Source of the DNA: Salidesulfovibrio onnuriiensis
Lineage (GTDB): Bacteria > Desulfobacterota > Desulfovibrionia > Desulfovibrionales > Desulfovibrionaceae
DNA: 64,000 nucleotides
Assembly: GCF_008001235.1 (NCBI RefSeq)
Contig: NZ_CP040751.1
Coordinates: forward strand, 1,099,001 to 1,163,000
Reading direction: 5' to 3'
Shown: positions 1-8,667 of the stretch, one piece after another
Position numbering within the stretch: position 1 is the first letter of the stretch
Layout of the letters: each line of letters starts with the position of its first letter
Translations under genes and position numbers: made by a program
Notes under the pieces: generated by a model
The model's database searches: none
Seen by the model: the letters and a program-made list of their open reading frames with translations, nothing else
What the model was told of the DNA's origin: nothing

Positions 1-2
1 TG

Positions 3-1112
3 GTGGTGGCCCGCTGCGTCCAGGGTGTGGGCGCGGCCTCCCTGTTCGCCATCGGCATGACCATCGTGGCCCTGTACGTGCCGCCCCACATGCTGGGCAA
101 GGCCTACGGGCTGGTAGCCACGTCCGGGGCCCTGGGCCTGACCTTCGGCGCGCCCCTGGGAGGGCTCATCACCGGCCTGTTCGACTGGCGCGGCGTGTTC
201 CTGGTCAACGTGCCCATCGGCATCCTGGCCTGGATGCTGACCCGCCAGGCCGTTCCCCGGACCGAGGAGAGGAACGAGGTGGGCAAGCCCTTTGACATCA
301 TGGGCGCGCTGCTCAGTTCCGCGGCCCTGTTTTCCCTGGTCTGGGCCGCTTCGGCCTGTGAGCGCCAGGGATGGCAATCCCCGGATTTCCTCATCTTTTC
401 CGGGCTTGCCGTGGCGCTTGCCGTCCTGTTCATCCTGCAGGAGCGCCGCCATTCCAGCCCGCTGGTCAACCCGGCCCTGTTCCGGGACCGGGGATTCCCC
501 CTGGCCGTGAGCGTGGGCATGATTCTCATGTTCACCCTGGGCGGAGTGGCCCTGATCATTCCCTTCCACCTCATCTGGGGCAAGGGGCTTTCCGTGGAAA
601 CGGCCGGGCTGGTCATGGCCATGTTCTCGGGCGTGGGCGCGGTGCTCAGTCCCTTCACCGGCAGGCTGGCCGACAAGGTGGGCGCGGCGCGGCTCTGTCT
701 GGCGGCCATGGTCCTGGGAGCAGGCGCCTCCCTGTTTTTCGCCAATACCGCCCAGATGCCGGGCCTGACCACCACCTTCATTTTTCTGCTGGTTTTCGGC
801 CTGGGAACCAGCCTGTTCTTTCCGGGCGGCAACGCCCTGATCATGCAGCTGGCCCCCCGGGAACACAAGGGAACCGCGGGCGCGGTCAACGCCACCTCGC
901 GCACCCTGGGCATGGCGCTGGGCGCTTCCATTTTCGCGGCCCTGCTGCCGCACCACGGCGTTACCGGCGAGCTGCCCCCCGGGGCCATGTTCGTGCCCTG
1001 GACCTTTGCGGCCGTGGTCCTGGCCGTGGCCCTGCTGATGTGTTTCCCGCTGGTCACGGACGAGCGCCGCAAGAAGCGTGAACTGCGCGAGCGCGAAGGG
1101 AGCGGGGCCTAA
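3..1112 (+). CDS. MFS drug/proton antiporter, DHA2-type, 5'-truncated by window
   Basis: Carboxy-terminal part of a major facilitator superfamily exporter, probably of the 14-helix EmrB/QacA (DHA2) type. The gene begins before the window: the first visible residues (MVARCVQGVGAAS) already belong to a mid-protein helix, so the first codon here is not a real start. Visible support is the antiporter motif-C region near residues 40-55 (TSGALG..FGAPLGG) followed by about ten hydrophobic segments, ending in a basic cytoplasmic tail. The substrate cannot be read from the sequence. The stop TAA shares its last base with the ATG of the next gene (TAATG), so the two are probably translationally coupled although their functions look unrelated. 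Confidence 0.85.
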   Translation: MVARCVQGVGAASLFAIGMTIVALYVPPHMLGKAYGLVATSGALGLTFGAPLGGLITGLFDWRGVFLVNVPIGILAWMLTRQAVPRTEERNEVGKPFDIMGALLSSAALFSLVWAASACERQGWQSPDFLIFSGLAVALAVLFILQERRHSSPLVNPALFRDRGFPLAVSVGMILMFTLGGVALIIPFHLIWGKGLSVETAGLVMAMFSGVGAVLSPFTGRLADKVGAARLCLAAMVLGAGASLFFANTAQMPGLTTTFIFLLVFGLGTSLFFPGGNALIMQLAPREHKGTAGAVNATSRTLGMALGASIFAALLPHHGVTGELPPGAMFVPWTFAAVVLAVALLMCFPLVTDERRKKRELREREGSGA

Positions 1113-2230
1113 TGGACTGCATCCTGTGCGGCAAATGCCTGGAGGTCTGCCCCCTGTTGCGGGCCACGGGCCGCGAGGAGCTGGGGCCGCGCGCCAAGGC
1201 GGACCTGTCCGCCCTGCTGCGGGGGGACGCCGTGGCGCTCGACGCCGAGGATGTGGCCCGTCTGGCCGGGCTGTGCCTGGGCTGCCGGCGCTGCCGGGAA
1301 AAATGCCCGCAGGGCGTGGATGTCCCGGCCTTGGTGGCCGGGCTGCGCGCCGAGCATCCGGATTTCCGGGCCTGGTTGTGGAAGACCTGGCTCAAGCGGG
1401 CTCGGGAGCTGTGGCCCAGCTCCGGCATGGCCGCCAAGTTGATTCCCGAAAAATTCCAGCCCGAACGGCTGGCCCCGTTTCTCAAGGCCCTTTCCCTGCT
1501 CAGGGGCGGCCCGCATGTGCGGCCGTTCGTGGCCGTGGAGGCGCTGCCCGATCTCCGGGGCGAAACCGTGCTGCTTTTTTCCGGGTGCACGGCCCGGTAT
1601 GTGCGCAAGGAGTGGCGCAGGGCGGCCGAGAAGCTGCTCGAGGCCATGAACGCCGGGCTCCACAAGGATAAGTTCGAATGCTGCGGCATGGGCCTGGAGT
1701 CCGCCGGTTTCGGCCCGGACGCGGCCAGGATGCGCGAGAAAAACATTCGGGCCTGGCGCAGGGCCGGGAAGCCCCGGGTCGTGACCCTGTGCGTTTCCTG
1801 CCACAAGGGCCTGGCCGACTATGCGGACGGCTTCGAGGACGCGGCCGAGGCAGGGGAGTGGGCCGAGGCGCTGACCCCCATTTCCGCGCTTTTACTGGAT
1901 GGTCGTTATATGCTAACCGAAAACGCTCCTGCGCGGGTGGGGTATCACCGCCCCTGCCATGCGACCGGGAACGATCTGGATCATGCCCTGCTGGCGTCAG
2001 TCCTTGGGGAGCGACTGCCGACGCCGGACGGGCGTGAATGCTGCGGGTTCGGCGGCATCATGCAGCTCGGCGCGCCCGAGCTCTGCTCCCAGGTTAATGA
2101 GCGCTGCTGGCAGAGCCTCGCGGGCTCGGAAACGGTGATCACGGGCTGTTCGGCCTGCGCCGCGCAGCTCACGGCCACGGCTCCCGAAGGGGTTCGGGTG
2201 GGCCACTGGCTGGAAATGTTCGATTTGTAG
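1112..2230 (+). CDS. (Fe-S)-binding protein with two 4Fe-4S motifs and CCG domains (GlcF/LldE/HdrD-like)
   Basis: Cytoplasmic iron-sulfur electron-transfer subunit of 372 aa. It opens with a ferredoxin-type motif C-x2-C-x2-C-x3-C (residues 3-13) and a second cluster motif CLGCRRCREKCP near residues 53-64. It then carries two cysteine-rich CCG domains, seen as C-CG-M-G near 190 and CCGFGG near 310. This is the architecture of the iron-sulfur subunits of glycolate/lactate oxidases and of heterodisulfide-reductase-like proteins. No flavin subunit lies alongside, so the electron donor and acceptor are unknown. The start overlaps the stop of the MFS gene by one base. Confidence 0.85.
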   Translation: MDCILCGKCLEVCPLLRATGREELGPRAKADLSALLRGDAVALDAEDVARLAGLCLGCRRCREKCPQGVDVPALVAGLRAEHPDFRAWLWKTWLKRARELWPSSGMAAKLIPEKFQPERLAPFLKALSLLRGGPHVRPFVAVEALPDLRGETVLLFSGCTARYVRKEWRRAAEKLLEAMNAGLHKDKFECCGMGLESAGFGPDAARMREKNIRAWRRAGKPRVVTLCVSCHKGLADYADGFEDAAEAGEWAEALTPISALLLDGRYMLTENAPARVGYHRPCHATGNDLDHALLASVLGERLPTPDGRECCGFGGIMQLGAPELCSQVNERCWQSLAGSETVITGCSACAAQLTATAPEGVRVGHWLEMFDL

Positions 2231-2302
2231 GGGAGTAGAAAAGGGGCCGCACCGGTCCCGCAGGCGGTTCGAATGTACTTTTACTGAAATGGGGTGGGAC
2301 CT

Positions 2303-3205
2303 GTGATCAAAAAGATTTCTCCGCTCGGGGTCTTCGGCAATTCATTTAAACTGATCTGGAAACGCAAGCTGGCTGTTCTGGCCTATCTGGCCGTCGGCGT
2401 GCTCATGCTTGGCGTCTGTTTCGCATTTCTCACGCTCTGGGGCACGGTTGTCCCGGATAACGCAACCGGGGAACAGTTTACGCAACAGGTGCCGTCCCTG
2501 TGGTTCATTTTCGGCGGATTCGGGGTCATTGCGTTCTTTCTGCTCGGGTACAAGGCCTGGAGCCTGAGCCTGCAATACCATTTTTTTCTCGCCCAGGCCG
2601 GGCAGAGCAAGTATCTCCCGCCGAAGCTGCTGACAAAAACGATCTTTGGCGTCGGCTACAGCTATGCCATTGGCATCGTCACCGGGTTCATCACCCTGCC
2701 CATCCCGCTGCTGGGCGTTGCGAAATACGCGGGCATGAACTCCATGATGGCACTCCTGTCGCTGTCGCAGGACATTACCTTCCTGGCGGCGGTATTCACG
2801 CTCTGGGCCGTGCTCAGCGCCGCACTATATGTCAGGCTGTCCCTGGTGTTCCCGGCAATCGCCTACGGCAGGAATTCCGGGCTGCTGGATGTCTGGCAGA
2901 TATCCAAAGGCCACGGGATACGGCTGTTCGTTTCCGCGCTGCTGTTCTTCCTGTTCATGGCGCTCACCGTGCCGCTGGCCGTTTGCGCCCAATTCATGGA
3001 CGGTATGGGGGGCATTGCCCTCCTGTCGCTGGCGGGAATCATCCTGGTCCTGAGCGAAGTGCTCTGGAACGCCATGTATGCGGTCTGGTACAAGGAACTG
3101 CTGCTCAGGGGCATCAGGCTGAAGCGCGCGGGCGCTGGGCCGACGCAAAGGTCCATATCCACACGGGGTGTCATGCAGCCCGCAACCGTGGATCTGAAAT
3201 TGTAA
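2303..3205 (+). CDS. Multi-TM membrane protein, paralogue 1 of 4
   Basis: Inner-membrane protein of unknown function, about 300 aa with six or so hydrophobic segments. It shares two motifs with the next three genes. The first is an amino-terminal S-x-K-L-x-W-x-R-K stretch just before the first helix. The second is a mid-protein stretch, here YVRLSLVFPAIA, followed about 20 residues later by a K-G motif. I chose GTG 2303 because a GGGGTGGG purine tract lies about 4 bases upstream. GTG 2294 in the same frame is the alternative. The arrangement of the second motif resembles glycerophosphodiester-phosphodiesterase membrane domains, but this is only a resemblance. A hairpin follows at 3216-3237. 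Confidence 0.75.
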   Translation: MIKKISPLGVFGNSFKLIWKRKLAVLAYLAVGVLMLGVCFAFLTLWGTVVPDNATGEQFTQQVPSLWFIFGGFGVIAFFLLGYKAWSLSLQYHFFLAQAGQSKYLPPKLLTKTIFGVGYSYAIGIVTGFITLPIPLLGVAKYAGMNSMMALLSLSQDITFLAAVFTLWAVLSAALYVRLSLVFPAIAYGRNSGLLDVWQISKGHGIRLFVSALLFFLFMALTVPLAVCAQFMDGMGGIALLSLAGIILVLSEVLWNAMYAVWYKELLLRGIRLKRAGAGPTQRSISTRGVMQPATVDLKL

Positions 3206-3215
3206 ACAAACCGAT

Positions 3216-3237
3216 AGCCCGCCTTAGAAAGCGGGCT
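3216..3237 (+). other. Intercistronic hairpin without U-tract
   Basis: Seven-base-pair perfect stem (AGCCCGC/GCGGGCT) with an eight-base loop, directly after the first paralogue. It has no following T run, so it is more likely an mRNA-processing or stability hairpin than a full terminator. Confidence 0.5.
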
Positions 3238-3328
3238 TCACATTGTCTCGGGCACTGCCGAAGGGAAGGGCGAGGGCCCCGGCGGGTGACGGGATGATCA
3301 CTATAGCAAAACGATAAAGGTACACATC

Positions 3329-4189
3329 ATGATTGGAAGCATAACCGTTGGAAGCATTCTCAAAGATTCACTGAAACTTGCCTGGAACAGGAAATGGGTT
3401 ATCCTCGCTTTCCTGCTTTTTTCCTTGCCGGTGCTTGTGGCCGTGGTCATGGGCGGAGCGTTTTTTCTGGGGATCTTTGAACCTCTGAATCTCTCGGATG
3501 CGGGGAGTGCCGCCCTAGCTGTCCTGATGGGGCTGATTTTTCTATTCCTTATGGGAGCGTTCGGGATGTGCGTTTATTATAACTTCGTTACTGCACTGCG
3601 TGGTGAACCCCGCTTTATCCCAGCCAATCTGGCCCGAAAAACCATGCGTTCGTGTCTGACCATGTTTGTTCTCGCCATCATCGCGCTACTGGTCAGCTTT
3701 GCAGCGGCCATCCCCTTCGGCCTTATCTTTACAGCGACTCTCACCGCGACGCAGTCCTTACCTCTTATCATGGCGGGAGGCATTCTGGGCGGCATTGCGT
3801 TCGGGTTCGTTGTATCTGCGATCATCTACCGCATGAGCATCGTGTTTCCCGGTATTGCCATGGACGAGACCAAAACCATCGGAGGAGCATGGGACCTGGC
3901 CAAAGGGTTCACCCTGAAGATGGTCATGGTTCTTTTCATCATTGAAATCCCTTCGATAACGATGGACATTATTCACGGGTATCTTCAGCTGACCTACCCC
4001 ATGAATGTTAACATACTTCTTGGTGGAACGATTGCATCCTATATTCTGTACACACTCGTAGGCACCGTAAACTTCCTCACCATTGTTGTCTGGTATGAGA
4101 AATTACATGTAAGACACGCGGAAAGGCTTGAAGCCAAAACGGAGCTCCAGCCCGAATCCACCGCCGACGAAGTTGCCGATCTGATTTAA
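3329..4189 (+). CDS. Multi-TM membrane protein, paralogue 2 of 4
   Basis: Inner-membrane protein of unknown function (286 aa, about six helices). The first helix follows a DSLKLAWNRK motif equivalent to that of its neighbours. The second shared motif is IYRMSIVFPGIA, followed by a W-D-L-A-K-G stretch. The acidic carboxy-terminal tail (about 25 aa) is probably cytoplasmic. It is somewhat AT-richer than the flanking genes. A good rho-independent terminator follows at 4197-4223, so transcription from here may stop before the third paralogue. Confidence 0.75.
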   Translation: MIGSITVGSILKDSLKLAWNRKWVILAFLLFSLPVLVAVVMGGAFFLGIFEPLNLSDAGSAALAVLMGLIFLFLMGAFGMCVYYNFVTALRGEPRFIPANLARKTMRSCLTMFVLAIIALLVSFAAAIPFGLIFTATLTATQSLPLIMAGGILGGIAFGFVVSAIIYRMSIVFPGIAMDETKTIGGAWDLAKGFTLKMVMVLFIIEIPSITMDIIHGYLQLTYPMNVNILLGGTIASYILYTLVGTVNFLTIVVWYEKLHVRHAERLEAKTELQPESTADEVADLI

Positions 4190-4196
4190 CCAACAC

Positions 4197-4223
4197 GGCC
4201 CGCCTCTCAGGGCGGGCCTTTTT
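4197..4223 (+). terminator. Rho-independent terminator
   Basis: Stem GGCCCGCC/GGCGGGCC with a six-base loop followed by TTTTT, eight bases after the stop of the second membrane paralogue. Confidence 0.85.
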
Positions 4224-4235
4224 CCTACGACATAA

Positions 4236-5012
4236 ATGACATCCCTTTCCCTCGCAAAAGAATCCCTCTCCCTGTTGTTGCGCAACCGCCTCATGACAGG
4301 CGCATACCTGCTGGCGTTCACCGCAGTCTATCTGCTGACCCTTCTGATTCCTTTTCACGATCACATGCCGTTTCTCGTCTCGGGGCTGGCAGGGGATCTG
4401 TTCAGTTTCCTGTTTCTGGCGCCGTTGGCGATCCTGTTCTACGGAAAACTGCTGTCCCGGTCCGGCGTGGAGAGCGGACACGCTCTGCTGCTGCGCAGGG
4501 CGCTGCTCTTCCTGGCCGGAATGTTTCTCATCAAGGTGATTTTCTGGCTGGGGGACGGGCTGCTCTCTGTGCTGGTTCCCTATCCCGAGGACATGGCCGA
4601 CGATGCCGCGTTCGAGCGCTACGACGCGGTTATGCGCACCAGTCGGTACGTACTCCAGGCCCTCTGCTGCCTGTGTTTCTCCCGGGTGGCGCTGTTCTTT
4701 CCGGCCCTGGCGCAAGGCGGCAAACGCCCGCTGGTACGCGCCTGGAAACGGGGACGCGGCCAGACGCTCGGGCTGTACCTCGGCCTGGCTGTCCTGGTGG
4801 TGCCGCTGGAAACAGTCAGTTACGTGCTGTTCGATCTGTATTGGGAGAGTCTCTTTCGCTGGACCGAATATTTCTTCCGCATCTCCGAAGACACCTTCTA
4901 CCTGCGCATGAACGCGGCGGGCGCGTTCATGAGCGCGCTCATGTTCATCCTGCTGGCCGGAGGGCTGTGCGCGGCGTATGCGGCAGTGGAGCAACAAAAG
5001 GACGACGCATGA
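4236..5012 (+). CDS. Multi-TM membrane protein, paralogue 3 of 4
   Basis: Inner-membrane protein of 258 aa with about six helices. It begins SLSLAKESLSLLLRNR before the first helix, nearly the same phrase as in the fourth paralogue, and carries the second motif SRVALFFPALA plus W-K-R-G. No convincing Shine-Dalgarno sequence precedes ATG 4236, which lies only 12 bases past a terminator T run, so the exact start is uncertain. Its stop overlaps the ATG of the fourth paralogue (ATGA), indicating coupled translation. Function unknown. Confidence 0.7.
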   Translation: MTSLSLAKESLSLLLRNRLMTGAYLLAFTAVYLLTLLIPFHDHMPFLVSGLAGDLFSFLFLAPLAILFYGKLLSRSGVESGHALLLRRALLFLAGMFLIKVIFWLGDGLLSVLVPYPEDMADDAAFERYDAVMRTSRYVLQALCCLCFSRVALFFPALAQGGKRPLVRAWKRGRGQTLGLYLGLAVLVVPLETVSYVLFDLYWESLFRWTEYFFRISEDTFYLRMNAAGAFMSALMFILLAGGLCAAYAAVEQQKDDA

Positions 5013-5785
5013 CCAAGATCAATCCGTTCTCCCTGGCAAAGGAATCCTATGCCCTGCTGTGGCGAAACCGCCGCATGGCCGGGGCGTTCATCGTGATATA
5101 CGTATTGGTCTATTCGTTGGTGAGCTTGGTCCCCCTATACCACATTGTTCCCTCATCGCATGTGTTTTTCAAACTATTCACCAGTCTGCTTCTGGCCCCG
5201 GCGGTCGTGGCCCTGTATCAGGTATTTCTCGCTGCTCCGGATGAGCGAAACAAGCTGTACATTCCGCACGACATCGGTAAAAAAACCGTACTTTTGGCGA
5301 CCAGTCTTTTCGTCTTCAAGATAGGCTACTGGTTGGTTTGTCTAAAGCTTCCCAACTTTTTTCTTCAGCCGGTCAACCCAACAGATTCCGCTGCTTGGAG
5401 ACAGTTCTCGAAACAGATGATGATCGTAGGTCCGGCATCGGTACTAATTTATGCCTATTGCGTGACCAAGGTGGCTCTCTTTTTCCCAACCATGGTCGCA
5501 GGACGAAGCTATCCCTTAAGAACCGGCTGCAAACTGACGCGTGGCAATGTGACTCGAATATTTATGGGCCTGACAGTGGCGGTCATTCCCGTTTATCTGT
5601 TGAGCCTCGGGCTGGCAGTGGGGCCGACGGCCTTTTTTTTCATATGGTTCAGTAATTTAAACACTCTGCCAATGTGGCTGCACGGGATGCTCATGATGGC
5701 AGTCAATTCGGTCTTTGAATCGATGCCGTTCATGGTCGCGACCGCCGGATTGAGCACGGCGTACAAAACACTGACCGATTCCTGA
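5009..5785 (+). CDS. Multi-TM membrane protein, paralogue 4 of 4
   Basis: Inner-membrane protein of 258 aa, translationally coupled to the third paralogue by an ATGA overlap. The amino-terminal FSLAKESYALLWRNRR motif and the internal TKVALFFPTMV motif place it in the same family as the three preceding genes. The in-frame open region extends upstream inside the previous gene, but the start at 5009 is preferred because it aligns with the paralogues. It is AT-richer than the upstream genes. No known enzymatic motif is visible. Confidence 0.72.
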   Translation: MTKINPFSLAKESYALLWRNRRMAGAFIVIYVLVYSLVSLVPLYHIVPSSHVFFKLFTSLLLAPAVVALYQVFLAAPDERNKLYIPHDIGKKTVLLATSLFVFKIGYWLVCLKLPNFFLQPVNPTDSAAWRQFSKQMMIVGPASVLIYAYCVTKVALFFPTMVAGRSYPLRTGCKLTRGNVTRIFMGLTVAVIPVYLLSLGLAVGPTAFFFIWFSNLNTLPMWLHGMLMMAVNSVFESMPFMVATAGLSTAYKTLTDS

Positions 5786-5848
5786 TTCCCGACTCGCCCG
5801 GTTTGGCAATTGGCAATGGCGGCCTGCCTTTCTCTTTGGTATAAGCGG

Positions 5849-5877
5849 TTGACCCGAGCCCGAACAGGTCTTAACTG
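5849..5877 (+). promoter_or_regulatory. Candidate sigma-70 promoter for secA
   Basis: TTGACC at 5849-5854, a 17-base spacer, then TAACTG at 5872-5877, about 55 bases before the secA start. The -35 is good and the -10 is moderate. Confidence 0.45.
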
Positions 5878-5931
5878 CATACGGGCGGATGACATCGATA
5901 CCCACTCCACCCCCTAAGGAGAATCATATAA

Positions 5932-8472
5932 ATGCTCAAATTCCTTTTTGGATCCAAGAACGACCGCTACCTGAAAAAACTGGAGCCCATCATCGCCCAG
6001 ATCAATGATCTGGAGCCGCAGATGCAGGCTCTTTCCGACGAGGATTTCCCGGCCAAGATCAATCAGTGGAAGGACGAGGTCCAGAACCAGGGCCGCGACC
6101 TGGACGACCTCCTGCCCGAATGCTTTGCGCTGGTGCGCGAGGCGGGCCGACGCGCCATGGGCATGCGCCATTACGACGTGCAGCTCATCGGCGGCATGGT
6201 CCTGCACCAGGGCAAGATCTCGGAAATGAAGACCGGTGAGGGCAAGACCCTGGTGGCGACCCTGGCCGTGGTGCTCAACGCGCTTTCCTGCAAAGGTGTG
6301 CACGTGGTCACGGTCAACGACTACCTGGCCAAGCGCGACGCCGAGTGGATGGGGCAGCTTTACGGCTTCCTGGGCCTTACCGTGGGCGTTATCGTGCACG
6401 GGCTTTCCGACGAGGAACGCAAGGCCGCCTACGCCTCCGACATCACCTATGGCACCAACAACGAATTCGGGTTCGACTACCTGCGCGACAACATGAAGTT
6501 CTACAAGGAACAGCTCGTGCAGCGCGAACTCAACTACGCCATCGTCGACGAAGTTGACTCCATCCTCATCGACGAGGCGCGCACCCCGCTGATCATCTCC
6601 GGCGCGGCCGACTCGGCCTCGGGCCTGTACCAGCGCATCAACGGCCTGGTGCCCAGCCTGAAGATGTCCACCCCACGCGATCCCGAGGACAAGGACACCC
6701 CGCCGGACGGCGACTTCGAGCTGGACGAGAAGGGCAAGACCATCACCCTGACCGACGCGGGCGTGGAAAAATGCGAGGAGCTGCTGGGCATCGACAACCT
6801 GTTCGACCCGCAGCACATCTCCCTGCAGCACCACATCCTGCAGGCGCTCAAGGCGCACCACTGCTTCCATCTCGACGTGGACTACATGGTCACCGAAGGC
6901 CAGGTGGTGCTGGTGGACGAATTCACGGGTCGTCCCATGCCGGGCCGCCGCCTGTCCGAGGGCCTGCACCAGGCCATCGAGGCCAAGGAAGGCGTGAAGG
7001 TGGAATCCGAGAACCAGACCCTGGCCTCCATCACCTTCCAGAACTATTTCCGCATGTATGAAAAGCTGGCGGGCATGACCGGTACGGCGGACACCGAATC
7101 CGTGGAATTCAACCAGATCTACGGGCTCGAGGTCATCGTCATCCCCACGCACAAGGACATGATCCGCAAGGACCACCCGGACGCGATCTTCAAGAGCCAG
7201 CAGGAAAAGTACAACGCCATCGCCCTGGATATTCAGGACTGCTACAAGCGCGGCCAGCCCGTGCTTGTGGGCACCGTGTCCATCGAGAAGTCCGAGCTCA
7301 TCTCGCGCATGCTCAAGAAGCTCAAGGTGCCGCACAACGTGCTCAATGCAAAGCACCACGAAAACGAGGCCCAGATAGTGGCCGAAGCCGGTGAAAAGCA
7401 GAAGGTCACCATCGCCACCAACATGGCCGGCCGAGGCACGGACATCAAGCTGGGCGAAGGCGTCAAGGAACTGGGCGGCCTGCACATCCTGGGCACCGAA
7501 CGCCACGAATCCCGGCGTATCGACAACCAGCTGCGCGGCCGTTCCGGTCGCCAGGGCGACCCGGGCTCCTCGCGTTTCTATCTGGCCCTGGACGACGATC
7601 TCATGCGTCTGTTCGGCTCGGACCGGCTCAAGGGCATCATGGAGCGCCTGGGCATGGAAGAGGGTCAGGCCATCGAGAACAAGATGGTCTCGGGGGCCAT
7701 TGAAAAGTCCCAGACCCGGGTGGAAAACCACCACTTTGAAATCCGCAAGCAGCTCCTGGAATACGATGACGTCATGAACCAGCAGCGCCACGCCATCTAT
7801 GAACTGCGCCGCGACCTCATGTCCGCGGAAAGCATGGACGGCATTGTCGAGGAATACGCCGAGGACCTGTTCGAGGAGATCCTTTCCCCGGCCCTGGCCG
7901 AAAAGAACCTGGACGACGAGACCAAGGCCGCCGTGCGCCTTCGCCTGGAAGAGGTCTTCGACTTCGGCCGCTACGAGGGCTTCCGCAATTCGGACGAACT
8001 GCCGGGCCTGGATCAGGCCATGGCCTGGACCAAGGACATCCTCAAGGTGCTGGAGGCTTCCGCCCCCGGTCATTACCAGGAAATCCTGCGCTACTTCCTG
8101 CTGGAGTCCCTGGACCGCAACTGGAAGGAACACCTGCTGAACATGGACCACCTGCGCGACGGCATCGGACTGCGCGGCTACGGCCAGAAGGACCCCAAGC
8201 AGGAATACAAGCGCGAAGGCTTCGAGCTGTTCCAGGAGATGATCTACACCATCAAGGAAACAGCCATGCGCGCCTTCTGCCACCTGCGCATCGAGGCCGA
8301 GGTCAAGGAAGAGGAATTTCAGCACGAAACCAACGAGGACGTGGAATACCAGGACAGCGAATCCTCCCGCAGGAAGCAGACCACGGTGCGGCGCGACGCC
8401 CCCAAGGTGGGCCGCAACGATCCCTGCCCCTGCGGGTCGGGCAAGAAATACAAGAAGTGCTGCGGCAAGTAG
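5932..8472 (+). CDS. secA: Preprotein translocase ATPase SecA
   Basis: Motor ATPase that drives unfolded preproteins through SecYEG at the inner membrane. At 846 aa it has normal length. Walker A is [13 protein letters not shown] (TGEGKT at residues 101-106) and the Walker B/DEAD-like box is [13 protein letters not shown] (around 206-218). The preprotein-binding, helical wing and second nucleotide-binding domains follow, with [13 protein letters not shown] intact. The carboxy-terminal zinc/SecB-binding motif is complete (C832, C834, C843, C844; C-x-C-x8-C-C), which suggests SecB or ribosome interaction. AAGGAG lies about ten bases before the ATG. It appears monocistronic, with its own promoter and a strong terminator. 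Confidence 0.98.
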   Translation: MLKFLFGSKNDRYLKKLEPIIAQINDLEPQMQALSDEDFPAKINQWKDEVQNQGRDLDDLLPECFALVREAGRRAMGMRHYDVQLIGGMVLHQGKISEMKTGEGKTLVATLAVVLNALSCKGVHVVTVNDYLAKRDAEWMGQLYGFLGLTVGVIVHGLSDEERKAAYASDITYGTNNEFGFDYLRDNMKFYKEQLVQRELNYAIVDEVDSILIDEARTPLIISGAADSASGLYQRINGLVPSLKMSTPRDPEDKDTPPDGDFELDEKGKTITLTDAGVEKCEELLGIDNLFDPQHISLQHHILQALKAHHCFHLDVDYMVTEGQVVLVDEFTGRPMPGRRLSEGLHQAIEAKEGVKVESENQTLASITFQNYFRMYEKLAGMTGTADTESVEFNQIYGLEVIVIPTHKDMIRKDHPDAIFKSQQEKYNAIALDIQDCYKRGQPVLVGTVSIEKSELISRMLKKLKVPHNVLNAKHHENEAQIVAEAGEKQKVTIATNMAGRGTDIKLGEGVKELGGLHILGTERHESRRIDNQLRGRSGRQGDPGSSRFYLALDDDLMRLFGSDRLKGIMERLGMEEGQAIENKMVSGAIEKSQTRVENHHFEIRKQLLEYDDVMNQQRHAIYELRRDLMSAESMDGIVEEYAEDLFEEILSPALAEKNLDDETKAAVRLRLEEVFDFGRYEGFRNSDELPGLDQAMAWTKDILKVLEASAPGHYQEILRYFLLESLDRNWKEHLLNMDHLRDGIGLRGYGQKDPKQEYKREGFELFQEMIYTIKETAMRAFCHLRIEAEVKEEEFQHETNEDVEYQDSESSRRKQTTVRRDAPKVGRNDPCPCGSGKKYKKCCGK

Positions 8473-8495
8473 GCCGTAGGCGTTTCAGGCATATG

Positions 8496-8527
8496 AGGCC
8501 GCCGTCCCTTGGGACGGCGGCCTTTTT
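8496..8527 (+). terminator. Rho-independent terminator of secA
   Basis: Perfect 13-base-pair stem (AGGCCGCCGTCCC and its complement) with a two-base apex followed by TTTT. Confidence 0.93.
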
Positions 8528-8667
8528 GTGTTAATTGGCCGAAAAAAAACAAACCGATTATTATGAAAAACCTAAAGATTCGTATCCGGTGCGCCGAAAT
8601 ATAGGAAACAGGATATTGTTTTCCAAGCGACTTCTGTTGTCCCCTGCGGCATCACACGGAGAGATCC

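Noticed and set aside
5914-8325. An 803-codon open frame antisense to secA
   Set aside because: It is the GC-rich mirror of secA: low-complexity H/V/A/Q-rich protein with no domain, while the plus strand encodes a complete SecA.
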